A stretch of DNA of 53,212 bases, from NCBI GenBank assembly GCA_003427395.1, contig BFEA01000137.1:2392327-2445538 (forward strand). Direction: 5' to 3'. Shown one piece after another: positions 47,981-53,212 of the stretch. Position numbers and translations under genes: made by a program. Numbering within the stretch: position 1 is the stretch's first letter; each line of letters opens with the position of its first letter. Below the pieces are notes generated by a model. It saw only the letters and a program-made list of their open reading frames with translations, searched no databases and was not told the DNA's origin. This DNA is from Chara braunii (taxonomy: Eukaryota > Streptophyta > Charophyceae > Charales > Characeae).

Positions 47981-48348
47981 GAGCATTTAATCCTAGCTCT
48001 CTGTGATGCCTGACCAATACTTCAGAAAAATGCCAAGGCTCCACTTTCGATTGTAGTCAACTCCTCCTGTAACCCGTACCTATCCGCCAGTGCCAACTCC
48101 ATCATCCATTCCACTCCTGGCATACCCCAGGAATCTTCCTCAACATAAGGTTTCAGGATTATCCAGTCACCTTACATCACCCCGAGGTGCAACCATACAG
48201 GCCGTCCAGAAGTAACGTACAGCTAGGACTACTATAACTACTACAACGTCGGAAAGTCGGGGGATTTTAAAACTACACTGTACCTGGTCTGTAGTGTAGT
48301 GGTGGGATCAGACCCTTACAGGTATCATCATCGAGCATACCGACCCCA

Positions 48349-48450
48349 AGGGCGAGGTCCACTAGCAAAGAGGATTGGGCTGAATGCCTGAACCTGCACG
48401 TTTTTGTGGTGACGTGCAGAAAATCGAGATTGAACAGCATTTGTGTATCT
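48349..48450. mobile_element. MITE family A, copy 7 (left half)
   Basis: AGGGCGAGGTCCACTAGCAA, AGAGGATTGGGCTGAATGCC and GTGCAGAAAATCGAGATTG. The right arm is missing. Confidence 0.7.
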
Positions 48451-48484
48451 CGGGGTAAACAACGCATCACAGATTATGGAGCTC

Positions 48485-48638
48485 AAACCACCAGTACCTT
48501 TCCCATATATCGGCCACGGGCAGAAAAACACCCCCCCCAAAGGGCCCACCAATGAAATTTATCACCGGCGGCCGCCCATTCCGCTTGTGGCTTCCGCATG
48601 AAGGAATTGATTTCCAACTGGGGAAAGGTACCGGTGGT
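48485..48638. mobile_element. MITE family B, copy with CCTTTCCC ends
   Basis: AAACCACCAGTACCTTTCCC on the left and GGGGAAAGGTACCGGTGGT on the right, 154 bp long. The interior has ATGAAATTTATCACCGGCGG. Confidence 0.78.
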
Positions 48639-48746
48639 CCGATACTCTTTGCTAGCGGGACCCCGGAACGGGGACTATGGCCTGGATGCCCACAGACAAG
48701 CCGACAAGATTTTCCGAGACTTCACTGGTGAAAGCAAAAGCAAGCA

Positions 48747-48806
48747 TTTTTTTTATGTGTGTCATCCTTGCGCAGGGGCCATGGTAATGCCATGATAATC
48801 TTCTGC
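48747..48806 (-). pseudogene. U6 snRNA fragment with A tail
   Basis: On the - strand: AGAAGATTATCATGG, an 11-nt insertion (CATTACCATGG), CCCCTGCGCAAGGATGAC and ACACATAAAAAAAA. The U6 part ends at the same internal position as the copy at 7072 (after GACACRCAT), then A's follow. It lacks the first 35 or so nucleotides. I could not find a target duplication. Confidence 0.8.
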
Positions 48807-48854
48807 GTGTTTGGGAGAACAAAGCAACGCGTTTTTGTTCTACTCCGCCTACCT

Positions 48855-49690
48855 CCGCTTTTTCAGCACACCAACCAATTCCCGTGCCTCCTTTCCGCAC
48901 AGGATGGCGGAATCTAGAGGCTAGCCCCCAGGGGTTGGACCCCACCGCGGTAGCTTGGCCCATGGACAGCATCCGCCAGCACAAATCGTAACCGACGGGA
49001 ATGGGCAAGGGAAAAGGGACTCCACTGCCACAGCAAATATTGGCACCTCCGCAGGTTTAGGGTACCGGATGAGGAAGACTTGCCCTTCCTCGTTTTCAGC
49101 ACAACATCCAATCCCTGTGCCTCCTTCCTTTCCGCACGGGATGGCTGAATCTAGAGGATTGCATCCGATTGCCCCCAGTCTACCCTCCAGATTCAGCCAT
49201 CCCTTGCGGAAAGGAGGCACAGATATTGGATGTTGTCCTGAAAAGGCGCAGGTGGGAAGAGGAGAAATGAAAATGCTTGCTTTTTTTACGGCCACCAGTG
49301 GAGTCTCGAACAACACACTTGCGGGTGTCGAATAGGGTTTTCGCCAGTGTGCGGGGTCCATGCGTCAGCCGGGCTACCCTCTAGACTCAACCATCCCTAT
49401 CCGAACGGAGGCACAGGGATTGGATGGTATGAAAGGGCAACAAGTCTTCCTCATCTGGTAACCTAAACCTGTGGAGGTGCCAAATCTGCTGTGGCGGTGG
49501 AGTGGAGTCCCTTTCCAGGCTCTTCCCCATTCCCGCTGGCTACGATCTGGGTCGGTGGACGCTTTCCACTGCAAGTGCGAAGCTTGCCACCGCAAGCGCC
49601 AAGCTTGCAGTGGACAATGCTCCAATCTACTTGCGGGAAGCCGCACGTGCTGGGAACCGGGCCCAGCGTCCCATTAGGAACATAATGGAT
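48855..49690. mobile_element. Nested foldback element with about 170-bp arms
   Basis: A block TTCAGCACAACATCCAATCC, CTGTGCCTCCTTTCCGCACG, GGATGGCTGAATCTAGAGG occurs forward at 48860-48920 and 49097-49160, and inverted at 49185-49250 and 49375-49435. A longer arm (GGGAATGGGCAAGGGAAAAG, GACTCCACTGCCACAGC, TTGGCACCTCCGCAGGTTTA, GGATGAGGAAGACTTG) at 48990-49090 is inverted at 49430-49555. It is noncoding; several ORFs on both strands are shadows of the palindrome. Confidence 0.78.
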
Positions 49691-50022
49691 CTAGCCTGAA
49701 GGTAGTTTGGAGGGATTGAACCCACCTGGGCGCTCATTGGGCCCACCTGGGCAAAGTTCCGAAATAAATATAGCGGCCCACTTGTAGCCCCATCTCAGAA
49801 CCATAAACAAGCACTTCGGGAAAACGGGACCAAGACAAATGTCCCATCATTTTGCACAATTGTGCAGCCCTTATTTCAAAAACTACTTTCCGCAAAACAC
49901 AGTTAAGAGACCTTTGATTTCTATGTCACCACAACATCACTAAGAAACCATGTTTCCGCCAACTTCAAGTTTTCCGGTGAACGATAGAAGTTTAGTGCAC
50001 CCTCGTACTACCGGTAGGCCGG
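49691..50022. other. No recognised feature
   Basis: Unique-looking sequence without ORF, inverted repeat or known motif. Confidence 0.4.
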
Positions 50023-50130
50023 GCCCCTCGAAATCGCAAAATCCCAACATGAGCGGCCAGATCTAGTCCTTCCTTTACAAGGACTCGATCTGGCCGCTCA
50101 TTTTGTGATTTTGCGTTTTTGTGGGCCTAG
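50023..50130. mobile_element. Hairpin MITE-like element
   Basis: GGGCCCCTCGAAATCGCAAAA, ATGAGCGGCCAGATCTAGTCC pairs with GGACTCGATCTGGCCGCTCAT, GATTTTGCG and GGGCC, around an 11-nt loop (TTCCTTTACAA). It is a near-perfect stem of about 45 bp. Confidence 0.75.
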
Positions 50131-50889
50131 TGTGAGTATGCTCTTAGGAGAACAAGCATCAACAGAAAAAATAGTTATTCAAAAACTTTGGAAGATATCT
50201 ATCAGTATGCCAAATCAAATCGATGACGTAAACCATTCCGCTTTTGCGGAGTTGGAAAAAAAGAAAAACCTCCAAAAAAAAAATAAAAAAAAAACTATAT
50301 GTTGTGCAGCATCTCAATACAAGCAACGTTCACCCGCGCGCCATCCCAAATTTCTTATTCAAATTTAGGGAAAAAAATGAAAAAGTAAAACCAACGAAAA
50401 ACAAACAATGGGGAGAAAAAGAAAGCACCCGCGTTGTTTGTTTTTTCGCTGGGTTGCGGATGTGCATACGTGTATGCACGCACGTGCGTTCGTACCGCGG
50501 ACGAGTACGCACGTGCTCAGAAATGGGGCCTGTGTACGTGGTCGTCGCGGGCCATTTCTGGGCCCGTTTTTGGCCCTGCTACCAAGTGGGGCGGACTTCG
50601 AGAGACTGGGGGTGGTTGGGGGAGTAATGGGAGGAAGGAGTCCGTTCGGGGTGTGCACCGTCCCCCCGTGATTTCAGAGTTCAGGGCTTGGGGTAATGCG
50701 AGGAAGAGGTCCAGTGGGAGGGTGCACCATCAGCGCCCAAGTCGTCGTCGTCATCGTCCATCGGCGCCATCGCCATCGCCCATTGCGTGTGTAGTCGCGT
50801 TCACCATCGTTTGTCGCGTGTGCTATCAGTGGAGGAGGACAACGCCCGTTGCCCGTTGTCGTCGTCATCGCCGTGAAGGTGAGTCCTCA

Positions 50890-51440
50890 ACACTTCATGG
50901 CTCCTCCTTTTCCTCCTCCTCCTCCACCTCCAGCCGATCTTCTTCCTCCTCCTCCTCCACCTCCAGCCGATCTTCTTCCTCCTCCTGCTCCCACAGCCGA
51001 TCTTTATCCTCCTCCTCCTACTACTACTACATCACCATCTTCTTCCTCCCTCCTCCTCCTGCTCCCACAGCCGATGTTTCTCCTCCTCCTCCTCCTCCTC
51101 CTCCTCCTCCTCCTCCTCCAGCCGATCTTCTTCCTCCTCCTGCTCCCACAGCCGATGTTTCTCCTCCTCCTCCCATCACAATCTTCCTCCACCTCCTCCT
51201 CCTCCTCCCATCACGATCTTCCTCCTCCTCCTCCTCCTCCTCGTCCAGTCGATCTTCTTCCTCGTCCTGCTCCCACAGCCTCTCTTTCTCCTCCTCCTCA
51301 TCGTCCTCCTCCTCCTCCTCCTCAATCGCGATCTTCTTCCTCGCTCCTCCTCCTCCCATCGTGATCTTCTTCCTCCTCCTCCTCCTCCTCCCATTGCGAT
51401 CTTCTTCCTCCTCCTCCTCTTCCTCCTGGCTGTCACTCTG
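50890..51440. repeat. (CTC)n-based minisatellite
   Basis: CTCCTCCTC runs alternate with CAGCCGATCTTCTTCCTCC, TGCTCCCACAGCCGATG and CCCATCACGATCTTCCTCC units. All frames are open and give Ser-, Pro- or Leu-rich products, which I regard as artefacts. Confidence 0.92.
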
Positions 51441-51549
51441 TGTCACGTCAGTCTCTCTGCAAGTCTGTCAAGTCTGTCTGTCAGTCAGTCTTACGTTAGT
51501 GCATTGCCGCATATACAGCCTCCTGACGAGTCGGTGAAACTCCGACGAA

Positions 51550-51640
51550 ACAGTTTGTCACAGCCCCTCCGAGTTGTTTGTTGTCCTCTTCTCCCTCTCT
51601 GCCTGCGGTTTACCGGGCAGTTCTATTTACCGATACATAT
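51550..51640. mobile_element. Family G single arm
   Basis: ACAGTTTGTCACAGCCCCTC, TTTGTTGTCCTCTTCTCCCTC and CGGTTTACCGGGCAGTTC match one arm of the palindrome at 38473-38684. The partner arm is absent. Confidence 0.8.
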
Positions 51641-51699
51641 GACTGTAGTGACAGTGTAGTCACTGTATCAGAGAATATAAAGCCTATACATATATACAT

Positions 51700-52222
51700 T
51701 ATATATACTATACAATGTATCATGGCTACGCCAGACCCGGACCCGGACCTGGACATTTCCGGACATGGAACCGGACCCGTGTGCGGTAGTTTCCAGACGT
51801 TTCCGGACCTCCGGACATGGGGGGATCCGGACGGTCCGGATGTCTGGACAGGTCCGGAAATGTCCGGACAATTAAAAAAAATAAAATAAAAAATCAGAAA
51901 AAATGTATGCTATGCAGACTAACAATGCAAACCACTTTTGCCTCAGACTCATGTCAGAATTCCTAACCAAACTTGAGTTACAACTTCAAGTCAAAAACTA
52001 TAAAAAGACTTTAAAAACCAATAAACGGTAATGACTTTTTAATAATTAAAAAATTGGGGTTGTCTAATAAATTATTATAGAGAGAGAGAGCATGTGCGGA
52101 CCCCCCAAAAAAGCATAGACGGGCCCGGACCTTCCAGACCGGACGTCTGGAGTCCGGACTGAATCCAGACCGTCTGGACGGCGGTCCGGACGTCCGGATC
52201 GTAGCCATGCAATGTATATATA
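51700..52222. mobile_element. TCCGGAC-rich element with inverted ends
   Basis: The left end CAATGTATCATGGCTACGCC is inverted at 52195-52220 (GGATCGTAGCCATGCAATGTAT). Both subterminal parts are packed with CCGGAC/GTCCGGA motifs in both orientations (51738-51870 and 52110-52200). Between them lies AT-rich sequence. Arrays of short subterminal motifs are typical of transposase-binding regions in hAT and CACTA-type elements. Confidence 0.6.
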
Positions 52223-52396
52223 AAACAAAAAAAAAAAAAACGTATCCGGGTTTTCGGACACATACGCGTATGCACCGCGTACACATATGTGGTGCTACCC
52301 AGGTTTTCCGTTTTGTATTTTTTCCCCAAAATTTTAATAAGAATCAGGATGGTGCTCGGGTGGACGGTGCTTGTCTTGAGATGCTGCACAACATAA

Positions 52397-53075
52397 ATAC
52401 TTTTTTCTCTGTTTGACGATACATAGTTTTTCCAACTTTTTTGAAAAATTTTCCAGATTTTTTGGAGTTCTTTTTTTTTTTTTTTGTGGACCTGAGCGAT
52501 GCGATTTAGGAATCAGGTTCAGGCGCTAAATTTTCTCAGGCACATGCAAAGTCCAAAATGATCAACAACATTGATTGCCTTCATTCGAGTCATAGGGGAA
52601 TATTCACAGTATTCAAGTATTGAGTTTTCACACTCAAGTTTTCCTGTTTGTATCTGACGGTAGATACGGCCAGATTCAATGAAAAATGTCCTAGTGTGAA
52701 AAGTATGCCCTGAGTTTTCACTGCCGTTACATGACAACTTCTCATGTGTGCTGCGCTGGTTGGACATGCAGTTGCTGGACGCTCTCTTTTTCTTTTTTCC
52801 GTTTTTTTTTTTTTGTGGACACTTAGTGCGACATCCAAAACAAGTTTTTTTTCTTCTCACTGAAACAGAACACATAAACCAATTATCCACTATTTTTGTC
52901 ACATCAACAGCAAGTCAAAAAGTTAGCTACACGCAAACAAACCATCTCAAGTGCGAATTCCGACTTTGCTACACACGAAACCAAACCAGTCAAACAGTTC
53001 GCTACACACAAACAATTCGCCTCCCGAAGAAAAAAAAGAATAAAACAATCGGAGAGAACAATCTGCGAGACAGAG
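52397..53075. other. No gene recognised
   Basis: T-rich and A-rich tracts plus a family-F-like end at 52690-52712. The + strand segment 52900-53010 repeats CGCTACACACAAAC-type motifs imperfectly (GCTACACGCAAACAAACC, GCTACACACGAAACCAAACC, GCTACACACAAACAATTC). Confidence 0.45.
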
Positions 53076-53079
53076 GTAC

Positions 53080-53162
53080 AAAAGAAAAGAAAAGAAAAGA
53101 AAAGAAAAGAAAAGAATAGAAAAGAAAAGAAAAGAAAAGAAAAGAAAAGAAAAGAAAAGAAA
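53080..53162. repeat. (AAAAG)n microsatellite
   Basis: About 16 AAAAG units with one AATAG interruption. Confidence 0.97.
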
Positions 53163-53212
53163 GAGAGAAAAAGGTACAATGATACTACAATCAGAACAGG
53201 ATGGCCATCCTG

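Larger units (their letters stand above)
50291..52396. mobile_element. 2.1-kb region bounded by about 180-bp inverted repeats
   Basis: The left arm has TGTTGTGCAGCATCTCAATA, CAAGCAACGTTCACCCG, ATGTGCATACGTGTATGC; the right arm (52225-52396), inverted, has TGTTGTGCAGCATCTCAAGA, CAAGCACCGTCCACCCG and GTGCATACGCGTATGTG. Inside are a CTC minisatellite, a family-G arm and the TCCGGAC-rich element. No transposase-like ORF is visible; the long + ORF 50434-51537 is Ser/Pro repeat from the minisatellite. Confidence 0.65.

Noticed and set aside
50434-51537. 367-codon + ORF with Ser/Pro/Leu repeats
   Set aside because: Its C-terminal two thirds is the CTC minisatellite and its start lies in an inverted-repeat arm.

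Overview
The window reads as nuclear DNA of a streptophyte. I infer a repeat-rich charophycean alga (Chara-like), without proof. The grounds are a plant-type U6 snRNA, a chloroplast-type plant TPR protein, a nuclear copy of plant-type mitochondrial nad7, GT-AG introns up to 9.8 kb, and a background of Ty3/gypsy, LINE, SINE and MITE debris with long homopolymers and microsatellites. There is one assembly gap (42592-43212).

Two host genes are supported. The first, on the + strand, spans most of the first 19.5 kb. Four exons (5024-5188, 5512-5873, 15659-15893, 18055-19545) join in frame through GT-AG junctions. They encode the C-terminal half of an EgtD histidine methyltransferase domain fused to an EgtB hercynine oxygenase (DinB_2 plus formylglycine-enzyme-like fold). 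This is the architecture of fungal Egt1, the bifunctional ergothioneine enzyme. The 5' exons with the SAM-binding part are not visible and should lie upstream. The second gene is a TPR protein at 45288-46667 on the - strand, with a dense G-box cluster over its 5' end.

Mobile DNA, left to right: gypsy RT-RNase H and integrase fragments with a LINE tail (1-3830, -); a 9.8-kb intron holding satellites, MITEs and a U6 retropseudogene; a second LINE (22126-25940, -) carrying a near-perfect U6 copy; a nearly complete but stop-riddled Ty3/gypsy element (about 29.7-35.6 kb, +) with a PHD-like zinc module between RNase H and integrase; a mitochondrial-type tRNA-Gly and a nad7 piece (40.2-41.4 kb); and nested foldback elements from 48 to 52.4 kb. 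I recognise several MITE families by their terminal inverted repeats. One inserts at TTAA, shown by an empty site.

The most unusual signal is a series of poly(A) insertions flanked by target-site duplications that carry little or no other sequence. Together with the U6 copies, they look like products of LINE-type target-primed reverse transcription. The LINEs in the window are plausible relatives of the machinery responsible.
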